Part shown: piece by piece, positions 1-4,452 of the stretch
Position numbering within the stretch: the first letter of the stretch is position 1
Layout: each line of letters begins with the position of its first letter
Source: Bacillota bacterium
Lineage (GTDB): Bacteria > Bacillota > Clostridia > Oscillospirales > Oscillospiraceae
Direction of reading: 5' to 3'
NCBI GenBank assembly: GCA_023406225.1
Contig: JAEXWS010000067.1
Coordinates: 1-8,077, forward strand
Length of the DNA stretch: 8,077 nucleotides
Notes under the pieces: generated by a model
What the model saw: only the letters and a program-made list of their open reading frames with translations
What the model was told of the DNA's origin: nothing
Databases searched by the model: none
Position numbers and translations under genes: made by a program

Positions 1-33
1 CGGCGCAAGCAGCGCTCGGACCACTCCGCCTGA
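1..33 (+). CDS. possible 3' end of an upstream gene
   Basis: Frame 1 reads ten codons (R-R-K-Q-R-S-D-H-S-A) and then TGA at 31-33. The stop lies 14 nt before a clear intrinsic terminator, the normal arrangement for a gene end. The other two plus frames run through the terminator, which is unlikely for coding sequence. Too little is visible to name a product, and the reading frame itself is inferred only from the position of the stop. Confidence 0.35.
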   Translation, partial: RRKQRSDHSA

Positions 34-47
34 CGGGCTTTCGGAAA

Positions 48-81
48 GAGACGAAGGTTTACACGCCTTCGTTTCTTTTTT
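48..81 (+). terminator. intrinsic terminator of the upstream unit
   Basis: A ten-pair stem (GAGACGAAGG at 48-57 with CCTTCGTTTC at 66-75, one G-T pair) closes an 8-nt loop and is followed by six T residues (76-81). It separates the upstream gene from the radical SAM gene. Confidence 0.85.
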
Positions 82-112
82 GCGTTTGTTACGTGAAATT
101 TCGGTTTTTCTC

Positions 113-141
113 TTGACCTTCCGTTAAAAATCCATTAAAAT
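113..141 (+). promoter_or_regulatory. SigA-type promoter of the radical SAM gene
   Basis: The -35 box is TTGACC (113-118) and the -10 box is TAAAAT (136-141), with a 17-bp spacer. Transcription should start near 148, leaving a leader of about 80 nt before the ATG at 231. It directly follows the terminator at 48-81, so this gene is its own transcription unit. Confidence 0.8.
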
Positions 142-162
142 GTTTTACTGCCCATGTAATTT

Positions 163-189
163 TGAAAACGGCGTTTCCTCCCGTTTTCA
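163..189 (+). other. hairpin in the 5' leader of the radical SAM gene
   Basis: TGAAAACGG (163-171) pairs perfectly with CCGTTTTCA (181-189) around a 9-nt loop. It lies between the predicted transcription start and the ribosome binding site. No T-tract follows, so it is not an ordinary terminator. It may stabilise the leader or bind a regulator, and it may also be incidental. Confidence 0.4.
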
Positions 190-230
190 TGTTTCCGATA
201 CAATCATTTTACTCTGAAAGGCCGATCGAC

Positions 231-1118
231 ATGAAACATCCCTACAAGACGCGGAAGGGCGGCGCGACGGTGACGATCTTCGTCCCCTACGACTGCAAAA
301 ACAACTGCCCTTTCTGTATCAATAAAGGCGAGTATGCGGACCTGACAGGTTTTTCCGCGGAGAAGATCTGCGAAAGCATCCGCCGCATGGACGCCATCAC
401 GCCGAACTGCGATTTTGTTTTCACCGGCGGCGAGCCCTTTGCGAACCTCACCTCCCTCCAGACGATGCTGGACCAGATCCGCCCCACCCACAAGGTCTAC
501 ATCAACACCACTCTCCCCGTCTCCGAGCACCAGTCCGAGGCCGATATCCTGGCCTTTACCGAAAAAAACAAGGACAAGATCACCTGCGTCAACGTCTCCC
601 GGCACATGCAGAAGTACGTGGTGGAGTCCAACGACGGCCTTCTGAGCCGTCTGCCGGTGCCTTTCCGGGTGAACTGCGTGCTGTATCGGAACTATCCTGT
701 GAAGGACCTGGTCCCCTATATGGAGCGGTTCCGCAAGCTTCCCGGCGCATCCATCCAGTTCCGCTTCGATTACACCGCCACCACGCCGGAAAACCTCTAT
801 CAGGAGGACGGCGACAAGATCTTGCAGGACTTGAAGCAGGTGGCCCGGTATACCGGGCTGGACGGCTGCCGGATGCGCTGCGGCTTCCACTTCGACTACA
901 AGGGCATGGAGATGACCTACCACAAGACCCTGCCCTACTCTACCATCGTGGAGACCGACCCTGAGACCGGCATCACCTACGATATCCTCTATGATATCCT
1001 CATCAAGCAAAACGGCGACATCCACTCCGACTGGGACGGCACGATGCTGGACGTGGACGCCTATTCCAAAGTGGTCTTTGAGCCCTACGACCTGAAATGG
1101 CTGGCCCGGATCGCCTGA
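231..1118 (+). CDS. MoaA-like radical SAM protein of unknown function
   Basis: A 295-residue radical SAM enzyme. The canonical CxxxCxxC [4Fe-4S] motif is at residues 22-29 (C22, C26, C29; CKNNCPFC), very near the N-terminus. The SAM-binding GGEPF motif is at 66-70, followed by core-barrel strands such as YINTTLP (90-96) and VNVSRH (120-125). The C-terminal half has a C-x3-C pair (C213, C217) in GCRMRCGFHF. It lacks the three-cysteine cluster of true MoaA, so MoaA activity is unlikely, and no SPASM cysteine array is visible. The frame is open upstream to a TTG at 162, but that start has no ribosome binding site and lies about 13 nt from the predicted transcription start. ATG 231 has GAAAGG nine bases upstream and is preferred. 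The gene is monocistronic, so context gives no substrate. The superfamily is certain; the reaction is unknown. Confidence 0.9.
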   Translation: MKHPYKTRKGGATVTIFVPYDCKNNCPFCINKGEYADLTGFSAEKICESIRRMDAITPNCDFVFTGGEPFANLTSLQTMLDQIRPTHKVYINTTLPVSEHQSEADILAFTEKNKDKITCVNVSRHMQKYVVESNDGLLSRLPVPFRVNCVLYRNYPVKDLVPYMERFRKLPGASIQFRFDYTATTPENLYQEDGDKILQDLKQVARYTGLDGCRMRCGFHFDYKGMEMTYHKTLPYSTIVETDPETGITYDILYDILIKQNGDIHSDWDGTMLDVDAYSKVVFEPYDLKWLARIA

Positions 1119-1131
1119 CACATCGGCCTTC

Positions 1132-1164
1132 AAAGCGGCGGAGCGTTTGCGCTCCGCCGCTTTT
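1132..1164 (+). terminator. intrinsic terminator after the radical SAM gene
   Basis: A perfect 13-pair stem (AAAGCGGCGGAGC at 1132-1144 with GCTCCGCCGCTTT at 1151-1163) encloses a short loop and ends in TTTT. It begins 13 nt after the stop codon. Confidence 0.9.
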
Positions 1165-1188
1165 ACCCGTTTTCATCCAAAAATAGGA

Positions 1189-1217
1189 TTGCCTTTTCCC
1201 GTGGGCCGGAGTAAAAT
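1189..1217 (+). promoter_or_regulatory. SigA-type promoter of the two-dehydrogenase operon
   Basis: The -35 box TTGCCT (1189-1194) and the -10 box TAAAAT (1212-1217) have a 17-bp spacer. The promoter lies between the preceding terminator and the AGGAGG site at 1240-1245. Confidence 0.75.
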
Positions 1218-1251
1218 GTGGCTACTTTAAATTTCATTCAGGAGGACGATC

Positions 1252-2172
1252 ATGATGCAGCCAATCAAAACCGTGGGCGTGATCGGCGTGGGGGCCATGG
1301 GCGTTTTATACGCCGACCAGTTCACCCGCGCCCTAGGCCCGGAGCATGTTCTGGTGCTGGCGGACGCCAAGCGGGTGGAGCGCTACCGCCGGGAGGGCAT
1401 TTATCTCAATGAAGAGCGCTGCAGCTTCCAGTACGCCGACGCCGCCTCCGTGGCGGGACCGGTGGACCTGCTGCTGTTCGCCGTGAAATTCAGCGGATTG
1501 GAGGACGCGGTGGAAACCTGCCGCCATCTGGTGGGGCCGGACACCATCCTGCTCTCCGTCCTCAACGGCATCCGCAGCGAGCAGGTGCTCTCCGACGCCT
1601 TCGGGGCGGAAAAGGTGGTCTGGTGCGTGGCGCAGAAGATGTCCGCCCAGAAGCAGGGCAACCGGGCCACCTGCCATCAGCCCGGCGAGCTGGCCGTGGG
1701 CGTGCCTGCGGGGCAGGACACGGCCCGCCTCCGCCGCCTGACGGACTTTTTCGACTCCATCGGCTTTACTTACACCCTGCCCGCCGACATCCGCCTGCAC
1801 AAATGGGGCAAGCTGCTGTGCAACACCGGCTGCAACCAGGCCGCCATGGTCTATTCCTGCGGCTACGCGGAGCTCCAGACCCCCGGTCCGGCCCGGGACG
1901 CCATGATCGCCGCCATGCGGGAAGTGGTGCTGGTGGCCAACGCCGAAGGCGTGCCCCTGACGGAGCAGGACGTGACGGACTGGGTGCAGGTCATCGACGA
2001 TTTCGCCCCGGAGGGCGCGCCCTCCATGCGCCAGGACGGCATGGCCCACCGAAAGAGCGAGGTGGAGCTGTTCGCCGGGACCATCCGGCGCCTGGGCGCG
2101 GCCCACGGTGTCCCGACGCCGGTGAACGACTGGCTGTACCAGCGGGTGCAGGAGATCGAAAGCCAGTATTAA
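1252..2172 (+). CDS. ketopantoate reductase family (ApbA/PanE-like) oxidoreductase
   Basis: A 306-residue member of the 2-dehydropantoate 2-reductase family, which uses NADPH to reduce a 2-keto acid; ketopantoate reduction is the step in pantothenate and CoA synthesis. The Rossmann motif GVGAMG is at residues 12-17. The family's key residues are placed as in E. coli PanE: N105 in LNG, K187 with N191 and N195 in KLLCNTGCN, and E270 in the C-terminal helical domain (PSMRQDGMAHRKSEVE). Length matches the family. Both ATG 1252 and ATG 1255 suit the AGGAGG at 1240-1245 (6 or 9 nt); 1252 is given. It is the first gene of an operon, with the dehydrogenase below 20 nt downstream. No panB or panC is nearby and this family has many paralogues on other 2-keto acids, so I leave the symbol blank. 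It is cytoplasmic and looks intact. Confidence 0.88.
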   Translation: MMQPIKTVGVIGVGAMGVLYADQFTRALGPEHVLVLADAKRVERYRREGIYLNEERCSFQYADAASVAGPVDLLLFAVKFSGLEDAVETCRHLVGPDTILLSVLNGIRSEQVLSDAFGAEKVVWCVAQKMSAQKQGNRATCHQPGELAVGVPAGQDTARLRRLTDFFDSIGFTYTLPADIRLHKWGKLLCNTGCNQAAMVYSCGYAELQTPGPARDAMIAAMREVVLVANAEGVPLTEQDVTDWVQVIDDFAPEGAPSMRQDGMAHRKSEVELFAGTIRRLGAAHGVPTPVNDWLYQRVQEIESQY

Positions 2173-2192
2173 GTATTAAAGGAGGCGCGCTC

Positions 2193-3092
2193 ATGCAGGC
2201 AGACCAGACAAACAGCGCCGTCATCGCCGGGGCGGGCACCATGGGCGTCTCCCTGGCCCAGATCTTTGCCGGGGCGGGCCTTCAGGTGACCCTTTGGAAC
2301 CGGAGCCGGGCCGGTCTGGACCGGGCCGCCGCCCGGCTCCGCGCCAGCCGGACCGCGCCGGAGGCGCGCATCGCCCTCACCACGGACGAGACCTGCTTCT
2401 CCTCCGCCTCCTTCGTGCTGGAGAGCATCGTGGAGGACCTGGAGCAGAAGCAGGCGTTCTTCCGCCGCGTCAGCGGCCTGGTCCCGGCGGACTGCATCCT
2501 CGCCACCAACACCTCGGGCCTCTCCGTCACCGCCATGGGAAAAGCCGTGGCGGTCCCCGCCCGGTTCTGCGGGATGCACTGGGTGAATCCGCCCCATCTG
2601 GTCCCCCTGGTGGAGGTGGTCCAGGGCGGGGACACCGCCCCGGAGACGGCGGATGCGGTCCATGCGCTGGCCCTCCGCCTGGGCAAGCGGCCCATCCGGG
2701 TCCGGGACCTGCCGGGATTCGTGATGAACCGCCTCCAATGCGCCCTGCTGCGGGAGGCGCTGTATCTGGTGGAGAGCGGGTCCGCCTCCGTCGAGGACGT
2801 GGATGCCGCCGTCAAGTACGGCCTGGGACCGCGGTACGCCTGCACCGGTCCCTTTGAAGCGGTGGATTTGGGGGGCGTGGACGTGTTCTGCCGCATCTTC
2901 GGCTATCTGATGGCGGACCTGGCGGACGGCAAGGGCCCGGACCCCCTGCTCCAGAGCCTGACGGACCAGGGGGCCTGGGGCGTGAAAAGCGGCCGCGGCT
3001 TCTACGATTACTCCGGCGGCAAGGCCGAGGCAGCCGTACAGGAACGCGACCGCAAATTTATCCAGGTCCTGACCGCCCTGGACGAGCTCTAG
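2193..3092 (+). CDS. 3-hydroxyacyl-CoA / 3-hydroxyacid dehydrogenase family protein
   Basis: A 299-residue NAD-dependent dehydrogenase of the 3-hydroxyacyl-CoA dehydrogenase superfamily. The N-terminal Rossmann motif GAGTMG is at 13-18. NTSGLS (106-111) carries the conserved serine. The catalytic His-Glu pair is H129 (GMHWVNPP) and E141 (LVEVV), 12 residues apart as in the family, with N132. The C-terminal domain opens with GFVMNRLQ (175-182) and includes YGLGPRYACTGPFE, then GVKSGRGFYDY (263-273). The HWVNPP and GLGxRYA signatures resemble the lambda-crystallin/L-gulonate 3-dehydrogenase and carnitine dehydrogenase branch as much as fatty acyl-CoA enzymes. The substrate may therefore be a small 3-hydroxyacid or its CoA ester. 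The start is fixed by AAAGGAGG (2178-2185), 7 nt before ATG. The frame is open upstream into the previous gene, but that extension is antisense-free shadow sequence. It is co-transcribed with the ketopantoate reductase homologue. Confidence 0.88.
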   Translation: MQADQTNSAVIAGAGTMGVSLAQIFAGAGLQVTLWNRSRAGLDRAAARLRASRTAPEARIALTTDETCFSSASFVLESIVEDLEQKQAFFRRVSGLVPADCILATNTSGLSVTAMGKAVAVPARFCGMHWVNPPHLVPLVEVVQGGDTAPETADAVHALALRLGKRPIRVRDLPGFVMNRLQCALLREALYLVESGSASVEDVDAAVKYGLGPRYACTGPFEAVDLGGVDVFCRIFGYLMADLADGKGPDPLLQSLTDQGAWGVKSGRGFYDYSGGKAEAAVQERDRKFIQVLTALDEL

Positions 3093-3128
3093 CGCAAAAA
3101 GATGCGCTTTCCCCCATGGTATTCCCGG

Positions 3129-3167
3129 ACCGTCCCCACGCGCTGCGCGCTGGGGACGGTTTTTTTT
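3129..3167 (+). terminator. intrinsic terminator of the dehydrogenase operon
   Basis: ACCGTCCCCA (3129-3138) pairs with TGGGGACGGT (3151-3160). The inner GCGC/GCGC pairs extend the stem, and eight T residues follow (3160-3167). The minus-strand side has no T-tract, so it works for the plus strand only. Its T-run overlaps the end of the selD remnant on the opposite strand. Confidence 0.9.
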
Positions 3168-3272
3168 CAGCTCCTCCAGCAGTCCCGCGGCGTCGGCGGG
3201 GTCCACCGCCAGGAAAAGCCCGCCGGAGGTCTGAGGGTCGTACAGCAGGTCCTGCTTCCAAAGGGCCGTCTC
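3162..3272 (-). pseudogene. selD: C-terminal fragment of selD (selenide, water dikinase)
   Basis: The minus frame from 3266 downwards reads about 35 residues beginning ALWKQDLLYDPQTSGG and continuing LFLAVDPADAAGLLEELKK. The LYDPQTSGGL motif is a hallmark of the C-terminal region of SelD, which makes selenophosphate from selenide and ATP for selenoproteins and the selenium cofactor. The N-terminal catalytic part of the roughly 340-residue protein, including its Cys/Sec loop, is absent here. The fragment follows directly on the yqeB remnant in a different reading frame. It also lacks the normal last 20 or so residues: after the lysines the frame runs into the terminator stem with no stop. It cannot encode a working enzyme. 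The assignment rests on the motif and on the co-occurrence of selD with yqeB/yqeC known in other bacteria. Confidence 0.75.
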
Positions 3273-3433
3273 TCCCGCGCCTCCCCGCGGACCACGGCCT
3301 CGGAAAAGCAGACGGTCCGCCGGATGGCGGTGGGCCACTCCGTCTCCGTCATCACCACCCGCAGCTGCGCCCGCCAAAGCCGCAGGGCGATCCCGGTGGC
3401 GATGTCTCCCGCGCCCCGAATGACTACCAGCAT
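3167..3433 (-). pseudogene. yqeB: truncated yqeB, frameshifted into a selD fragment
   Basis: The 88-codon ORF starts MLVVIRGAGDIATGIALRLW, the characteristic N-terminus of the YqeB family (EF2563 family, selenium-dependent molybdenum hydroxylase system protein). These proteins are normally about 260 residues. Family-like sequence continues through TEWPTAIRRTVCFSEAVVRGE and stops near residue 52 (about position 3278). From there the frame encodes an unrelated Arg/Pro/Trp-rich tail, because the DNA is selD sequence read in the wrong frame, ending at TGA 3169-3167. The start ATG overlaps the end of yqeC by 10 bases (ATGCTGGTAG), the usual translationally coupled arrangement, so the 5' junction is original and the damage is internal. 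A deletion joining yqeB to selD is the simplest explanation. Any product would be a truncated NAD-fold fragment. Confidence 0.82.
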
Positions 3434-4086
3434 TTGAAAAACTCCCCTCTCCGCAAGGACCCCGCCAGCACAGGGCCGTCCAGATATGCCGCCAGGGCCC
3501 GGGCCGCGGCGGCCGCCTCCGGCGTTTCCGCCTGATTGACATAGACCAGATCGTGCAGGCCCTCGGCCCTTAGCACCGCCGCCTGCGTCCGCGGCGTGGC
3601 GATGTCGTCCATCCCGGCCCCCGCCAGGCGGGCGTACCGCTCCGGCCGGTGGGCCGCCTCCCGGATGGGCCGCCCAAATCCGGAGGCCCCCACCACCAAA
3701 ATGGTCCGCGCCGCCTCCGGCGGGATCGCCGGCTCATGGGGGGCGTGAGCCTTCAGAGGCCGCCCCGCCGCGCCGTCCGCCTCTATCAGCACATAGTCGA
3801 ACCGGGCCGCCAGAGCCGCCATGGGCACATCCGGCGGCCCCAGCTTTCCCGTGCCGGGAACGTTTCTTCCCGCGCACAGCAGGCGGTTCGCCGCCCGCAG
3901 GCGGTCCAGCTCCGCCGCGTTCCGGGCGCAGGGGAGCTCCGGAAATGGGAAAATCTTTGTGGTGGTGCACAGCAGCACCGTGCCCGCCAGCTCCTCCCCC
4001 AGCGCACGGAGAAGGGCGGTCTTTCCCCCGCCGCCCACGACGGCGGTGACGCCCGGGCGGATCGCCAACAGCTCCGCCAGCTTCAC
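3424..4086 (-). CDS. yqeC: YqeC, selenium cofactor / Se-Mo hydroxylase maturation protein
   Basis: A 220-residue protein, close to the usual YqeC length of about 230. The family is linked by genome context to selenium-dependent molybdenum hydroxylases (xanthine dehydrogenase-like enzymes) and to the labile selenium cofactor. The sequence shows a P-loop-like GGGGKT at 18-23, TTTKIFPF at 41-48, the conserved block IEADGAAGRPLKAHAPHEP at 101-119, VVGASGFGRP at 131-140, HRPER at 146-150 and a nucleotide-binding-style VNQAE at 183-187. The start is GTG at 4086, preceded by an AGGGAGGGG purine tract (4092-4100) at 5 nt; the open frame upstream has no better start and runs through the promoter. The gene looks intact although its downstream partner yqeB is broken. 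A SigA promoter and a palindrome over its -10 box suggest repression by a dimeric regulator. Confidence 0.87.
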   Translation of the reverse strand: MKLAELLAIRPGVTAVVGGGGKTALLRALGEELAGTVLLCTTTKIFPFPELPCARNAAELDRLRAANRLLCAGRNVPGTGKLGPPDVPMAALAARFDYVLIEADGAAGRPLKAHAPHEPAIPPEAARTILVVGASGFGRPIREAAHRPERYARLAGAGMDDIATPRTQAAVLRAEGLHDLVYVNQAETPEAAAAARALAAYLDGPVLAGSLRRGEFFKCW

Positions 4087-4102
4087 AAATACCCCTCCCT
4101 CT

Positions 4103-4124
4103 GTTATTCTTTTCAAAGAATAAC
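4103..4124. promoter_or_regulatory. palindromic operator candidate over the yqeC -10 box
   Basis: GTTATTCTTT (4103-4112) and AAAGAATAAC (4115-4124) are perfect 10-base inverted arms separated by two bases. The right arm, read on the minus strand, contains the TATTCT -10 box of yqeC. The likely transcription start falls inside the left arm. This placement is typical of an operator that blocks RNA polymerase. It could also fold as an AT-rich leader hairpin, but the two-base spacer favours DNA binding. The cognate regulator is not in the window. Confidence 0.6.
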
Positions 4125-4145
4125 ACTTCCCGGAAAAGCCGTCAA
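4117..4145 (-). promoter_or_regulatory. SigA-type promoter of yqeC
   Basis: On the minus strand the -35 box is TTGACG (4145-4140) and the -10 box is TATTCT (4122-4117), with a 17-bp spacer. Transcription should begin near 4110, leaving about 24 nt before the GTG start. Confidence 0.75.
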
Positions 4146-4175
4146 GCCCGTCCGCCGGAAAGGTTGACCTTTTCC

Positions 4176-4203
4176 CTGACATTCCATGGAAATCTGTTAT
4201 GAT
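4176..4203 (+). promoter_or_regulatory. extended -10 promoter facing the mogA remnant
   Basis: The -35-like CTGACA (4176-4181) and the -10 box TATGAT (4198-4203) have a 16-bp spacer, with the extended element TG one base before the -10 (TGTTATGAT). A TTGACC at 4164-4169 is too far away (28 bp) to be its -35. Transcription would start near 4210 and read into the 50-codon remnant. The promoter diverges from that of yqeC. Confidence 0.6.
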
Positions 4204-4248
4204 AGAGGTATCGTTAATCTCGTTTGAGAATCGCGGTGGGAGGTGCCT

Positions 4249-4401
4249 ATGCTGGACGGCTGGGGGCGGACGCTCATCGTGAATCTGCCCGGCTCCCCCA
4301 AGGCGGCGAGAGAAAATCTGGAGGCGGGCCTTCCCACTCTCTCCTACAGCCTGGACATGCTGACCGGCGGGCCCGCCGACTGCGCGAAGCTGTTTGAATG
4401 A
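4249..4401 (+). pseudogene. C-terminal remnant of a MogA/MoaB-type molybdenum cofactor protein
   Basis: ATG at 4249 opens a 50-codon ORF ending TGA at 4399-4401. It reads MLDGWGRTLIVNLPGSPKAA and then RENLEAGLPTLSYSLDMLTG. The GRTLIVNLPGSPKAxRENLE stretch is the conserved C-terminal strand-loop-helix of the MogA family (molybdopterin adenylyltransferase, normally about 160 residues, acting in molybdenum cofactor synthesis). The nucleotide-binding N-terminal two thirds are missing. A GGGAGG site (4238-4243) and an extended -10 promoter precede the ATG, so the piece may still be transcribed and translated. One reading is an internal in-frame deletion that kept the original promoter and start. 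The TGA at 4225-4227 closes the frame upstream. A functional short peptide cannot be excluded, but a remnant is much more likely. Confidence 0.72.
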
Positions 4402-4411
4402 ACTGAGCACT

Positions 4412-4448
4412 AAAAAGAGCGTCCCCGCTCGATGCGGGGACGCTCTTT
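4412..4448 (-). terminator. terminator of the PBP gene, also closing the mogA remnant
   Basis: A perfect 15-pair stem (AAAGAGCGTCCCCGC at 4414-4428 with GCGGGGACGCTCTTT at 4434-4448) has a 5-nt loop. On the minus strand it is followed by a run of five T (complement of 4412-4416), starting a few bases after the PBP stop codon. On the plus strand only three T follow, so it is probably weaker in that direction. Confidence 0.85.
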
Positions 4449-4452
4449 GCCG

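Noticed and set aside
162..230. TTG start adding 23 residues to the radical SAM protein
   Set aside because: No ribosome binding site, only about 13 nt from the predicted transcription start, and the TTG lies at the base of a hairpin; the ATG at 231 has GAAAGG upstream.
1623..2192. 190-codon N-terminal extension of the 3-hydroxyacyl-CoA dehydrogenase frame
   Set aside because: It overlaps the ketopantoate reductase homologue, has Arg/Pro/Gly-rich shadow composition, and the ATG at 2193 has an ideal AAAGGAGG.
3091..3110. AGCGCA/TGCGCT hairpin just after the dehydrogenase stop as terminator
   Set aside because: Only six pairs and three T; the much stronger hairpin with eight T follows at 3129-3167.
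2169..3542. 457-codon minus-strand frame as a single gene
   Set aside because: Only the SelD-like stretch around 3162-3272 looks like protein; the rest is antisense to the dehydrogenase or out of frame with yqeB and yqeC.
4164..4169. TTGACC as -35 of the promoter facing the mogA remnant
   Set aside because: The spacer to TATGAT would be 28 bp; CTGACA at 4176-4181 with a 16-bp spacer and an extended -10 fits better.
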